Shown piece after piece: positions 45,582 through 54,274 of a stretch of 64,000 nucleotides of DNA. Origin of the DNA: Salinicoccus cyprini (GTDB taxonomy: Bacteria; Bacillota; Bacilli; Staphylococcales; Salinicoccaceae); NCBI RefSeq assembly GCF_007713705.1, contig NZ_VMSJ01000002.1:62001-126000 (forward strand), given 5' to 3'. The position numbers and the translations under genes were made by a program. The notes under the pieces are model-generated. The model had not been told where the DNA came from. It did not search any database and saw only the letters and a list, made by a program, of their open reading frames with translations. Within the stretch, counting starts at the first letter, position 1, and each line of letters begins with the position of its first letter.

Positions 45582-46577
45582 TTATATTTTTACGACCTGT
45601 TTACCGAAGTTTTTCCCTTCGAATAGATTGATGAAGGCTTTTGGTACATTTTCAAATCCTTCTTCAATGGACACTTCGGTATGGATCCTGTCATTCTGAA
45701 CCCATTCGGCCAGTTCTTTTCCAGCTGTTTCGAAGTCGTCGCTGTAATTGCCGACAATGAATCCCTGCATCAGGGCCTGTGTTTTGACGAGTACGCCCTG
45801 GATGCGTGGACCGATATCTGCTTCCGTATTGTTATAGCTTGAGATGGTACCACATACGGGGATGCGTGCGAATTTATTAAGGTGCTTGAAAACGACGTCC
45901 GATACTTCTCCGCCTACGTTCTCGAAATAGACGTCGACACCATCGGGCACTGCTGCTTTGAATGCTTCTTCAAAATCATCTGCTTTATAGTCCACGCCTG
46001 CATCGAAGCCGAGTGTTTCTGTAAGGTAGCTGACCTTCTCATCTCCGCCAGCAATACCAACGACTCTGGCGCCTTTAATTTTCGCAATCTGTCCGACTAC
46101 GGATCCGACAGCACCTGATGCGGCGGAAACAACAACCGTTTCGCCTTCTTTAGGCTGGCCGATCTTCAACAGGCCATGGTATGCCGTCTGTCCCGTCATT
46201 CCAAGTGTGCTCAGGTAGAGATGAAGCGGTACATCGGTGTTTTGTATTTTGGACACGCGATCCGTTGTAACGGTGATATAACGCTGCCAGGGCAGTACGC
46301 CCACAACATGATCTCCTTCTTTAAGCGCATCATCCTTTGATTCCACAACTTCACCAACGATATGGCCTTGCAGTGGCTTATCGAGTTCGTAAGGTGCTAC
46401 GTAGGATTTGGCATCGGACATCCGGCCACGCATGTAGGGATCGACTGATATATACAGCGGCTTGATCAATGCTTCCCCGTCAGAGGGCTGAGCGACCTCT
46501 GTATCTTCAAATCTGAATACATCGTCACCTGGTAAACCTTCAGGACGTTTCGCAAGAACAATCTGTTCATTTTTCAT
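45582..46577 (-). CDS. NADP-dependent MDR oxidoreductase (CurA/YncB-like)
   Basis: 331-residue zinc-free medium-chain dehydrogenase/reductase. PYMRGRMSDAKSY, GMTGQTAYHGLLKIG, the nucleotide-binding AASGAVGSVVGQIAK and FENVGGEVSD are typical of leukotriene-B4 12-hydroxydehydrogenase/curcumin reductase-like double-bond reductases. ATG 46577 lies 7 nt after GGAGGT. Confidence 0.9.
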   Translation of the reverse strand: MKNEQIVLAKRPEGLPGDDVFRFEDTEVAQPSDGEALIKPLYISVDPYMRGRMSDAKSYVAPYELDKPLQGHIVGEVVESKDDALKEGDHVVGVLPWQRYITVTTDRVSKIQNTDVPLHLYLSTLGMTGQTAYHGLLKIGQPKEGETVVVSAASGAVGSVVGQIAKIKGARVVGIAGGDEKVSYLTETLGFDAGVDYKADDFEEAFKAAVPDGVDVYFENVGGEVSDVVFKHLNKFARIPVCGTISSYNNTEADIGPRIQGVLVKTQALMQGFIVGNYSDDFETAGKELAEWVQNDRIHTEVSIEEGFENVPKAFINLFEGKNFGKQVVKI

Positions 46578-46728
46578 ATGATCTACCTCCATTAAAGTAT
46601 GTTCATGCTTATTGTAGAACGCAAATGGATTAAATCCAAAAATATTGATTGGGCATATATCTTGCTCTGTTATTTCCACCAAAGTATGGTTTATTTGAAT
46701 ACACTTTTTTGATGAAAGAAGGCGGAGT

Positions 46729-47331
46729 ATGAATCAATGGGATGAGAGATTTGATGTGGAAGAATATATTTATGGTACAGAGCCAAATGTATGGGTTAAG
46801 TCCATCTTCAAAGAGAAAGGCAATTTCAAAGTAGCACTACTTGCCGAAGGTGAAGGGAGAAATGCAGTATACATGGCGAAACTCGGCCATGACGTGACAG
46901 CCTATGACTTTTCACAGTCAGGCATCGACAAGACGCATAAACTGGCACAATCTGAAGGTGTAGACGTCAAGACACAGCTGCAGGATATTACAATTCCTGA
47001 TGCACTTCCGAAAAGTGAATATGATATAGCGATCAATGTGTTCGGTCATGTACCACCGGCAGGCAAGTCGGAAATGATCAGAAATTTTGCTGAAAGTGTG
47101 AAGCCCGGTGGGCATATCGTCTTTGAACTCTATTCCAGAAGGCAGATCGAGTTTCAGACAGGGGGGCCGAAAGATATTCATATGATGTTTGATGCAGGAG
47201 ATTTGGGAAGGGAGCTTGAAGGATACGGTGTGGAAATCATTGAACTGAAAGAAGTGATTGTCCACCGCAGCGAGGGACGCATGCACCAGGGCAAGAGTGC
47301 GGTCATTCAAGGTTTGCTGAAAAAGAAATAG
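46729..47331 (+). CDS. TehB-like SAM methyltransferase
   Basis: 200 residues. WDERFDVEEYIYGTEPN at the start, ALLAEGEGRNAVYMAKLGHDVTAYD (motif I and II, split as ALLAEGEGRNAVYMA and DVTAYDFSQSGI) and GHIVFELYSRRQ are the pattern of the TehB/thiopurine-like methyltransferases that detoxify oxyanions or small thiols. Substrate unknown. RBS AAGGCGGAG. Divergent from the MDR gene. Confidence 0.82.
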   Translation: MNQWDERFDVEEYIYGTEPNVWVKSIFKEKGNFKVALLAEGEGRNAVYMAKLGHDVTAYDFSQSGIDKTHKLAQSEGVDVKTQLQDITIPDALPKSEYDIAINVFGHVPPAGKSEMIRNFAESVKPGGHIVFELYSRRQIEFQTGGPKDIHMMFDAGDLGRELEGYGVEIIELKEVIVHRSEGRMHQGKSAVIQGLLKKK

Positions 47332-47362
47332 GAGATGGCAATTGCCATCCCCCAATCATGAT

Positions 47363-47902
47363 CTATAGATCAAGGTGCCGATATAGGGTTGCCCGGCTGA
47401 TATTCGTTTCTTCTTTTATTTCATCAAGTGTATATTTTTTGGACATGTACATCTTGATTGCTTTTTTTATATTGTCGTCACTACGTTTTGGACGGCCGAG
47501 CTGCTTTCCTTTGGTTGTCGCTTCAGTCATTCCCATGCGTGTCCTGAATTTGACGACATCGCTTTGGAATTCGGAAAGCAGATTGAGAGAGTGTCCGAAT
47601 GTAAAAGCAGTTTCCGAATCAATAGTCAGGTTCTTGTTCAGAACAACAATGCCGGCTTTTTTCCTGGATGCTTCATTCACAAGATCCACGAGCTGTTTTG
47701 TAGAATCTGCGAAAATGAAAAGGTCCGTAGCAAATAGAGTATCACCCGGTTGAATGGCAGACATCATCAATTCCAGCTGGTCTCTGCCTTTAGCTTTATC
47801 ATGTATTTCCTGGTATATGTGATCAACATGTTTATGCAATGTTTTCTGCTGCTGTTCCATGGAATCAATCATTTCGACAGGCCTGACGTATCCATATTTC
47901 AT
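47363..47902 (-). CDS. Serine-recombinase-like protein lacking catalytic residues
   Basis: 179 residues. The N-terminal part is resolvase-like (YGYVRPVEMID, KGRDQLELMM, GDTLFATDL) and the C-terminal part is a helix-turn-helix (LGRPKRSDDNIKKAI, YTLDEIKEETNISRATLYRHL). The catalytic Ser expected after YVR-V (position 9) is Val, and the two active-site Arg of the LDRLGRD motif are replaced (TDLFIFADS). It therefore probably cannot cut DNA and may act as a regulator. It is divergent from sulP2. ATG 47902 follows AGGAGTG. Confidence 0.8.
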   Translation of the reverse strand: MKYGYVRPVEMIDSMEQQQKTLHKHVDHIYQEIHDKAKGRDQLELMMSAIQPGDTLFATDLFIFADSTKQLVDLVNEASRKKAGIVVLNKNLTIDSETAFTFGHSLNLLSEFQSDVVKFRTRMGMTEATTKGKQLGRPKRSDDNIKKAIKMYMSKKYTLDEIKEETNISRATLYRHLDL

Positions 47903-48016
47903 TTCAAACACTCCTAAAAACTTCAATTAACTTCCGATGATATCAAAAAGGGGTATACATGTGATACTGATGCAATTATAATAGGCTCTATGAATTATAA
48001 AATAGGAGCGTAAAAA

Positions 48017-49468
48017 ATGATAGATATTTTAAAGAAAGAATGGATCACGGATCCCAAAACGAATATACTCGCGGGTATTGTCGTCGCTCTGGCTTTGATT
48101 CCTGAGGCCATCGCCTTCTCGATTATTGCGGGTGTGGATCCGATGGTCGGTCTTTATGCATCCTTCATCATTGCCGTATCGATTTCGATTCTCGGGGGCC
48201 GTCCCGCAATGATTTCTGCTGCAACGGGAGCCATCGCCCTGCTCGTCACTCCGCTTGTCAGTGAGTATGGTGTTGAATACCTGCTTGCTGCCACACTGCT
48301 GATGGGTCTTATACAACTCATACTTGGCATACTCAAAATCGGCAAACTGATGAAATTCATTCCCAAGTCGGTCATGCTCGGTTTTGTCAACGCCCTGGCT
48401 GTCATGATTTTCACCTCACAGATTGAACATATTTTCGGAATCTCGATTTCCACATATGTCTATGTCGGTGTCACATTGCTGATTGTCTATCTTGTTCCCC
48501 GCTTTTTCAAGGCGGTGCCTGCCCCACTGATTGCCATTGTACTGCTGACGGCAATCTATCTGTTCATGGGTGCGGAAGTCAGAACAGTAGGCGACCTTGG
48601 TGCAATCGAAAGATCCCTGCCAAGCTTCATCATACCGGACGTACCCTACACGCTTGAAACATTGAGAATCATCCTTCCCTTTTCAATTTCAATGGCGATT
48701 GTCGGACTGGTCGAAAGTCTGCTGACCGCCAAGATTGTGGACGATGCAACGGATTCCTACAGCAGTAAGAACCGCGAATCCCGTGGACAGGGCATATCCA
48801 ACATCATCGCAAGCTTCTTCGGCGGTATGGGTGGTTGTGCCATGATCGGTCAGTCGATCATCAACGTACGTTCTGGTGCGACAACGAGACTCTCCACCTT
48901 CACTGCGGGTACTGTTCTGATATTCTTGATTATCGTGCTTGGTGATCTTGTCGTACAGGTACCGATGCCAATTCTGGCAGGGATTATGGTCATGGTTGCA
49001 ATTGGTACATTCGACTGGGGCTCATTCAAGTATATGGTCAGAGCACCTAGAACGGATGCAATTGTAATGGTAGTGACAGTAGCCATCGTCCTCATGACGC
49101 ACAATCTTGCCATCGGTGTCATTGCCGGTGTCATTCTCAGTGCACTGTTCTTCGCAACCAAGATATCGAACGTCGAGGTTGAGAAGACAAAGACAGACGA
49201 TGCTGTAAACTATCGTTTCAATGGTCAGGTGTTCTTCGCTTCAGTCGATACAATGATGAATCAGATTGATCTGGATGAGGAAAATAAAGCGATTGAACTT
49301 GATTTTACCAATGCACATATTTGGGATGACTCAGGTGTCGATGCGATCGACACGATGATCAGCAAGCTGAAGCGTAAAGGCAATCGGGTCTCCATCAGGA
49401 ATCTGAACAAGGACAGCCGGAAGATCATCAATGAACTGAGCATGATCAATAAGGAAGAACTGATATAA
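48017..49468 (+). CDS. SulP-family anion transporter with STAS domain, copy 2
   Basis: 483 residues, the same length as copy 1 at 36781-38232 and very similar along the chain ([60 protein letters not shown]). Substrate class as for copy 1. Transcribed away from the recombinase-like gene across a 114-bp gap. RBS AGGAG before ATG. Confidence 0.92.
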   Translation: MIDILKKEWITDPKTNILAGIVVALALIPEAIAFSIIAGVDPMVGLYASFIIAVSISILGGRPAMISAATGAIALLVTPLVSEYGVEYLLAATLLMGLIQLILGILKIGKLMKFIPKSVMLGFVNALAVMIFTSQIEHIFGISISTYVYVGVTLLIVYLVPRFFKAVPAPLIAIVLLTAIYLFMGAEVRTVGDLGAIERSLPSFIIPDVPYTLETLRIILPFSISMAIVGLVESLLTAKIVDDATDSYSSKNRESRGQGISNIIASFFGGMGGCAMIGQSIINVRSGATTRLSTFTAGTVLIFLIIVLGDLVVQVPMPILAGIMVMVAIGTFDWGSFKYMVRAPRTDAIVMVVTVAIVLMTHNLAIGVIAGVILSALFFATKISNVEVEKTKTDDAVNYRFNGQVFFASVDTMMNQIDLDEENKAIELDFTNAHIWDDSGVDAIDTMISKLKRKGNRVSIRNLNKDSRKIINELSMINKEELI

Positions 49469-49480
49469 GGGGGAGTTTTG

Positions 49481-49894
49481 ATGTATAAGTCGATTCTGCT
49501 TGCAGCTGATGGTTCCGAAAACAGCTACAGAGCTGCACAGGAAGTGAAGAAGTTCTATCATGAGGATGCGACGGTCACCATCCTCAACATTATCGGCTAT
49601 GCCGATTCCAAAGCGGATGTACTCCATGGCTCAAACAACAGAAGTCTTGAACGGGAGCGTCTGGAGAAGCTATCGAAGATTACAGGTTTCTTCGATGAAA
49701 ACAACATCAGATATGAGACTCTTTTTGAACATGGAGAGCCGAAGGAGACAGTCGTCAAAGTTGCAAATTCAGGTGATTATGATGTTGTTCTGCTCGGTAC
49801 GAGAGGGCTGAACGGTCTGCAGGAAATGGTACTTGGCAGCGTCAGTCACAAGGTTGCCAAAAGAGCAAATATTCCTGTGATGATAGTAAAGTAG
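49481..49894 (+). CDS. Universal stress protein, copy 2
   Basis: 137 residues beginning MYKSILLAADGSENSYRAA; ATP motif GTRGLNGLQEMVLGSVS identical to copy 1. It lies 12 bp behind sulP2. An in-frame TTG three bases earlier is less likely because of its short RBS spacing. Confidence 0.92.
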   Translation: MYKSILLAADGSENSYRAAQEVKKFYHEDATVTILNIIGYADSKADVLHGSNNRSLERERLEKLSKITGFFDENNIRYETLFEHGEPKETVVKVANSGDYDVVLLGTRGLNGLQEMVLGSVSHKVAKRANIPVMIVK

Positions 49895-49911
49895 TAAAAA
49901 AAGGGTAAGAG

Positions 49912-49947
49912 ACAGATACGGAAATCAAGATATGATTTCGTATCTGT
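49912..49947 (+). terminator. Intrinsic terminator of sulP2-usp2
   Basis: ACAGATACG-bulge-AAATCA / TGATTTCGTATCTGT with a 6-nt loop and a following T6 run. Confidence 0.85.
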
Positions 49948-50011
49948 TTTTTAATGGATCATATCTACATTCATATCAGTTTCACAATCGGTTAGAGGAA
50001 GGAAGGGTGCA

Positions 50012-51829
50012 ATGAATATAGAACTGCCATTGATGCTGCTCATCGTGATCTTTATCAGCTTGGGAATACTGAGCCAATGGCTTGCAGCGACAATCAAGTG
50101 GCCGCCAATCGTTGTGATGTCGATTGCTGGACTGCTCATCGGTCCCGGATTTCAACTGGTAAATCCACAAGAGATGATGGGGAGTGAACTTTTCAGTACA
50201 ATCGTATCACTGGCTGTCGCCATCATCTTGTTTGAAGGCAGCAGTAATCTGGATTACCGGGAACTACCAGGTGTCTCCAAAGCGGTTACCCGGATCATTA
50301 CTGTAGGTGCAGTACTCGCCTGGCTCCTGGGTACCCTGGCCATGTATCTGATATTAGGGTTCCCACTATCAATATCTTTTGTAATGGCAGGGCTATTCAT
50401 AGTGACGGGTCCAACCGTCATCCAACCGCTGCTCAAGCAGGCAAAAGTCAAGAACTCGGTCAATTCGATACTGAGATGGGAAAGTATCATTCTGGATCCT
50501 GTAGGTCCACTTTTCGCACTATTTGCATTTTACATGTTCCAGATCATAGATCAAGGGTTTGGAATCGGATATCTTATGAATTATATTATCGGCTTTGCTG
50601 TCGCATTCATCCTTGGGTATGGTGCTTCCTATCTGTTCAGGTGGCTGATAAAGAAGGACTTTATTCCCCAGAACCTCATGGCGCCGGTCCAGTTCATCTT
50701 CATTCTGCTGATTTTCAGCATCAGTCATAATGTACTGCATGAATCCGGACTGCTTGCAGTTACAATCTTCGGCCTCGTCATGGCGCGCTTGAAAAATCAG
50801 AGTCTCATCTATAAGGAATCCGATCACTTCATAGAGGAAATGACTCTGATACTACTGTCGACAGTCTTCATTCTGATCACTTCGTCATTGACCAGACAAG
50901 TTCTGGGTGAAGTGCTCAACTGGCAGCTCGTACTGTTCTGCATTGCCATGATTGTCATCATTCGGCCGCTGTACATTCTTCTTGCAACAATAAAGACTGA
51001 GATTCCGTTCAAGGAACGAGCCTTCATATCTTTTGTTGCACCGCGTGGAATCGTCGCTCTGGCAGTGGCGGAATTCTTCGCCGGCCTGTTCATCAGCGAA
51101 GAGGTAAGGATGGCAGATTTCATTGTGCCGGTCACTTTCGGATTCGTATTTGTAACGGTGGTCATCTACGGCTTCAGCTTCAAACCATTGAGCAAATGGA
51201 TGAAGCTGTCGAGTACCAGCCCGCCAGGAGTAATCATCCTCGGGGAAAATTTATTCTCTCTGGCGTTGGCCAAAAAACTGGACAGTCATGGCATACCCGT
51301 ACTCATTTCAGATCTTTTGAATTCCGAAACGAAAAAGGCTCAGGAATATGGACTCGAAACTTTCGAGGGTAATCTGCTCTCAAGAGAGGAACGTGTCCGT
51401 ACTGACCTTACAAAGTATAGCCAGTGTCTTATCATGACACGTTCCTATACTTTCAACCATCTTGCCTTCAATGAACTTTCACAGGAATTCGGTCTGAGGA
51501 ATGTAGGCATGCTGCCTCCACCTTTTGAAAGTGAGAAATCACGGAAGAACATCGAACAGGTTATCAAGCATCACATCCTGTTTGACGATCGGTTCACCTA
51601 CTACTGGTTCAGCCAGTTTGTCGACAAGCATGAAATTACAGAAGTGGATGCAGCTGAAGCGGATAGTATTACAGAAGACGATATCATTCTTTATCATATT
51701 GATGACAATAAAAATACAACTTTCAAGACAATTACTGATGATGTGGACTACACAACGAGTGGTATTGTCGGCCTTCTGAAAGGCGCACACAAGTTCAAGG
51801 AGGACAAGAAAAACGGAAACGGGGCATAA
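50012..51829 (+). CDS. CPA-type Na+(K+)/H+ antiporter with C-terminal regulatory domain
   Basis: 605 residues. About 12 membrane segments with the core ESIILDPVGPLFALFAFY, TGPTVIQPLLKQAKV and VAPRGIVALAVAEFF, then a ~200-residue cytoplasmic domain that starts like a TrkA-N/RCK unit (GVIILGENLFSLALAKKL) with a degenerate nucleotide-binding loop. It would move Na+ or K+ out against protons and fits the salt-adapted setting. RBS GGAAGG. Confidence 0.88.
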   Translation: MNIELPLMLLIVIFISLGILSQWLAATIKWPPIVVMSIAGLLIGPGFQLVNPQEMMGSELFSTIVSLAVAIILFEGSSNLDYRELPGVSKAVTRIITVGAVLAWLLGTLAMYLILGFPLSISFVMAGLFIVTGPTVIQPLLKQAKVKNSVNSILRWESIILDPVGPLFALFAFYMFQIIDQGFGIGYLMNYIIGFAVAFILGYGASYLFRWLIKKDFIPQNLMAPVQFIFILLIFSISHNVLHESGLLAVTIFGLVMARLKNQSLIYKESDHFIEEMTLILLSTVFILITSSLTRQVLGEVLNWQLVLFCIAMIVIIRPLYILLATIKTEIPFKERAFISFVAPRGIVALAVAEFFAGLFISEEVRMADFIVPVTFGFVFVTVVIYGFSFKPLSKWMKLSSTSPPGVIILGENLFSLALAKKLDSHGIPVLISDLLNSETKKAQEYGLETFEGNLLSREERVRTDLTKYSQCLIMTRSYTFNHLAFNELSQEFGLRNVGMLPPPFESEKSRKNIEQVIKHHILFDDRFTYYWFSQFVDKHEITEVDAAEADSITEDDIILYHIDDNKNTTFKTITDDVDYTTSGIVGLLKGAHKFKEDKKNGNGA

Positions 51830-51845
51830 GCCTCGTTTCCGTTTT
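51811..51845. terminator. Bidirectional terminator between antiporter and carotenoid operon
   Basis: Stem AAACGGAAACG-AGG/GGC... / CGTTTCCGTTT between convergent genes; it overlaps the last codons of the antiporter gene. A/T runs flank both sides. Confidence 0.85.
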
Positions 51846-51862
51846 TCATTACCCAGGAAATA

Positions 51863-53362
51863 TCACTTTCTGCTTCTTTCCTGATCTGCAATCATTTCAC
51901 CCACTTGCTGACCACTCAGTGTCACCATCGGCATGCCGCCGCCCGGGTTGACAGTGCCGCCGACAAAGTACAGATTGTCCATACGCCGATCTTTTTTCGG
52001 ATGCTTGAACCCCTTGTTCCTTTTGCGGTCTGAAACTGTCCCATATATCGCACCATGATCTGAATTATAGAGAGATTGTATGTCGTGCGGCGTGAGCATA
52101 TACTCCGACACGATATGCTGTCTGAGATTCGTCAAACCCATGTTTTCAAGCTTCTCAAGGACGGTCTCCCTGAATGCGAGATAGTCCGCCTTTGTATACT
52201 CATCTTTCTGAATTGGCGGTATATGAGGCAGTACTTTCAGATTTTCATGACCTGCCGGGGCCTGTGCCGCATCCGTCTTGTTCGTATTGACGAGGTAGAT
52301 GGTTGGATCGCTCGGCATTACTTTTTTATCAAATACTTCTTTATAGTTCTTCTTGGAATCTTTGGAGAAGAAGAAATTATGATGCCCGAGCTCGGGATAC
52401 GTACGGTCGATACCAAGGTGGAGAACGAGACCTGAACTCGCAGGCTCGAACTTTTTCTCAAGTACCGGCATATTATCAGGTGGTGTATCCAGAACATGGC
52501 GATAGAATGGCAATACTTCCATATTGGAGACGATATAATCGGCATCCACCCTGCTGCCATCTTCAAGCACAATATACTCCACTTTCTTCTGTCCATTGGT
52601 AACGGCTGTCTGTATGGCCTGGCCGGTATGTATTTCGACACCGATGTCGCGGGCCAGCTGAGCGATACCTTCTGCCAGTCTATGCAGACCGCCCTTGACG
52701 TACCACACACCCTGCTCGTGCTGCATATGGGCCATCATATTCAGTACCGCCGGGGCGTTATACGCACTTGATCCGACATACTTTATAAAGTACCCGAGCA
52801 TATCTCTAAGATATGGATTGCTGACATGCCTGTCTATTCCCTGCTGCATCGTGGAGAGGTAGTCGAACCCTTTGAGCGCCGTCAATGGACCATGGAAACG
52901 GATGATGGATCGGATGTCATCGAGCCCTCTTTCGAAGTAGCCGGGCAACGTCAGCCGATCGATTTTCCCTGCATATGCGAGAAACGCACGATACTCCTCC
53001 ATATCCTGTTCAGTGAGATCGGGATTTTCAAATGCCATCCTTTCAAGGTCACCGTATAGGTCGATCTGCCTGCCATCAGTGAAGAAGGAACGCCATTGTA
53101 ACGGCAGTTCTTCAATTTCAACATAATCATGCATCACTTTATTGCTTCTTTCGAACAGCCTTTCGAATATATAGGGCATGGTGAGCAGAGAAGGGCCCAG
53201 ATCAAATCCGAATCCATCCTGCTCGTGTCGGTTGAGCTTGCCTCCGAGGTGCGCATTCTTCTCATACAGGCTGACGTCGAACCCATTCTGCTTCAGTGTG
53301 ATGGCTGCCGACAATCCACCCAGTCCGCCACCAATAACCAGTGCTTTTTTATTTCCGGTCAT
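51863..53362 (-). CDS. crtP: CrtP-type carotenoid terminal oxidase (CrtNb)
   Basis: 499-residue FAD enzyme closely resembling S. aureus CrtP, which oxidises the terminal methyl of 4,4'-diaponeurosporene. Landmarks: Rossmann VIGGGLGGLSAAITL, NRHEQDGFGFDLGPSLLTMPY, SNPYLRDMLGYFIKYVGSS, EQGVWYVKGGLHRLAEG and FVGGTVNPGGGMPMVTLSGQQ. Fourth gene of fni-crtN-crtM-crtP, 13 bp after crtM. ATG 53362 follows AAAGGTGGG. The product spectrum (aldehyde or acid) is not readable. Confidence 0.92.
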   Translation of the reverse strand: MTGNKKALVIGGGLGGLSAAITLKQNGFDVSLYEKNAHLGGKLNRHEQDGFGFDLGPSLLTMPYIFERLFERSNKVMHDYVEIEELPLQWRSFFTDGRQIDLYGDLERMAFENPDLTEQDMEEYRAFLAYAGKIDRLTLPGYFERGLDDIRSIIRFHGPLTALKGFDYLSTMQQGIDRHVSNPYLRDMLGYFIKYVGSSAYNAPAVLNMMAHMQHEQGVWYVKGGLHRLAEGIAQLARDIGVEIHTGQAIQTAVTNGQKKVEYIVLEDGSRVDADYIVSNMEVLPFYRHVLDTPPDNMPVLEKKFEPASSGLVLHLGIDRTYPELGHHNFFFSKDSKKNYKEVFDKKVMPSDPTIYLVNTNKTDAAQAPAGHENLKVLPHIPPIQKDEYTKADYLAFRETVLEKLENMGLTNLRQHIVSEYMLTPHDIQSLYNSDHGAIYGTVSDRKRNKGFKHPKKDRRMDNLYFVGGTVNPGGGMPMVTLSGQQVGEMIADQERSRK

Positions 53363-53375
53363 GCATAGCCCACCT

Positions 53376-54263
53376 TTAAGCATCTATTATTTTTTTCAGA
53401 AACTGGCTTTCTTCATTTCTGATTTTCATCTTCCGTGCCATGGAAACGGCATTGCGTTTTGTAAAGCAGTCGTAGCCATTTTTTCTTACTTCATTCAGAA
53501 TTTCCCGATAGACGGATAGCGACAGCAGAAGCGGCAGCCGGGCCTCTTTCTTGTAATGGATGATTTCGCTTCTGAAGTCGTCGTAGAACACCTCGGCATG
53601 AGTGGCAAGGTCTTCCCAGACGTTAATAAATACCTGATCGATTTCCCCCTGTTCAATCTGGTTCATGGCACAGCCATGCTGTCTGAGAATGGACGTCGGT
53701 ATGTAAACCCGGCCATGCTCTCTCATATCTTCACCGACATCCCTCAGTATATTGGTGATCTGCATCGCCACGCCGAGTTTTTCTGCATTGATCTTCCGTT
53801 CTGCTGATGGATTATCACAAAGTATCGGCAGGAGCAGTCTGCCGACAGATCCAGCAACATGATTGCTGTAGTGGATCAGATCCTTCATGTCTTCCGGCTG
53901 TTCGAAGTTAACATCCATCTCCTGACCCTTGATCTGGGCATAAAGCATGGACGCATCGATATCATACCGCTCACAGGTGTCCCACAAGGCACGCCACATC
54001 GGTGTATTAGGCGGCTCACCAGCAATGAAGTCATCCAGGTCGGACTCAAGTTCTCTCAGGTTCTCCATGCGTTCCGGTGCATCTTCTGCATGGTCGATGG
54101 CATCATCCGCCATGCGACAGAAGGCATAGATGGCATAGACTGCTTTGGCATCCAGATCAGGCAGGCTGGAGAAAGCATAATAGAAGCTTTTGGAGTGCTC
54201 TTTTATTATGGATTCGCATATTCTGTAATCATTTTCCAATGAAGGGGTGTAGGGTTTCATCAT
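53376..54263 (-). CDS. crtM: 4,4'-diapophytoene (dehydrosqualene) synthase CrtM
   Basis: 295-296 residues. It condenses two farnesyl diphosphates into C30 dehydrosqualene. The substrate-binding motifs are present: HSKSFYYAF, AFCRMADDAIDH (first Asp-rich motif, about 50-57) and TNILRDVGED (second). ATG 54263 lies 8 nt after AGGAGA; an upstream GTG in the track of the frame is less likely. Eleven bp after crtN. Confidence 0.92.
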   Translation of the reverse strand: MMKPYTPSLENDYRICESIIKEHSKSFYYAFSSLPDLDAKAVYAIYAFCRMADDAIDHAEDAPERMENLRELESDLDDFIAGEPPNTPMWRALWDTCERYDIDASMLYAQIKGQEMDVNFEQPEDMKDLIHYSNHVAGSVGRLLLPILCDNPSAERKINAEKLGVAMQITNILRDVGEDMREHGRVYIPTSILRQHGCAMNQIEQGEIDQVFINVWEDLATHAEVFYDDFRSEIIHYKKEARLPLLLSLSVYREILNEVRKNGYDCFTKRNAVSMARKMKIRNEESQFLKKIIDA

Positions 54264-54274
54264 GATCACATCTC

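Noticed and set aside
47334-47349. GATGGCA-AT-TGCCATC hairpin as a terminator
   Set aside because: The loop is too short and T-runs are weak; it may be only a chance palindrome between convergent genes.
47363-47902. Recombinase gene as mark of an active transposon or integrated element
   Set aside because: No terminal repeats, transposase or att-like sites were seen, and catalytic residues are missing.
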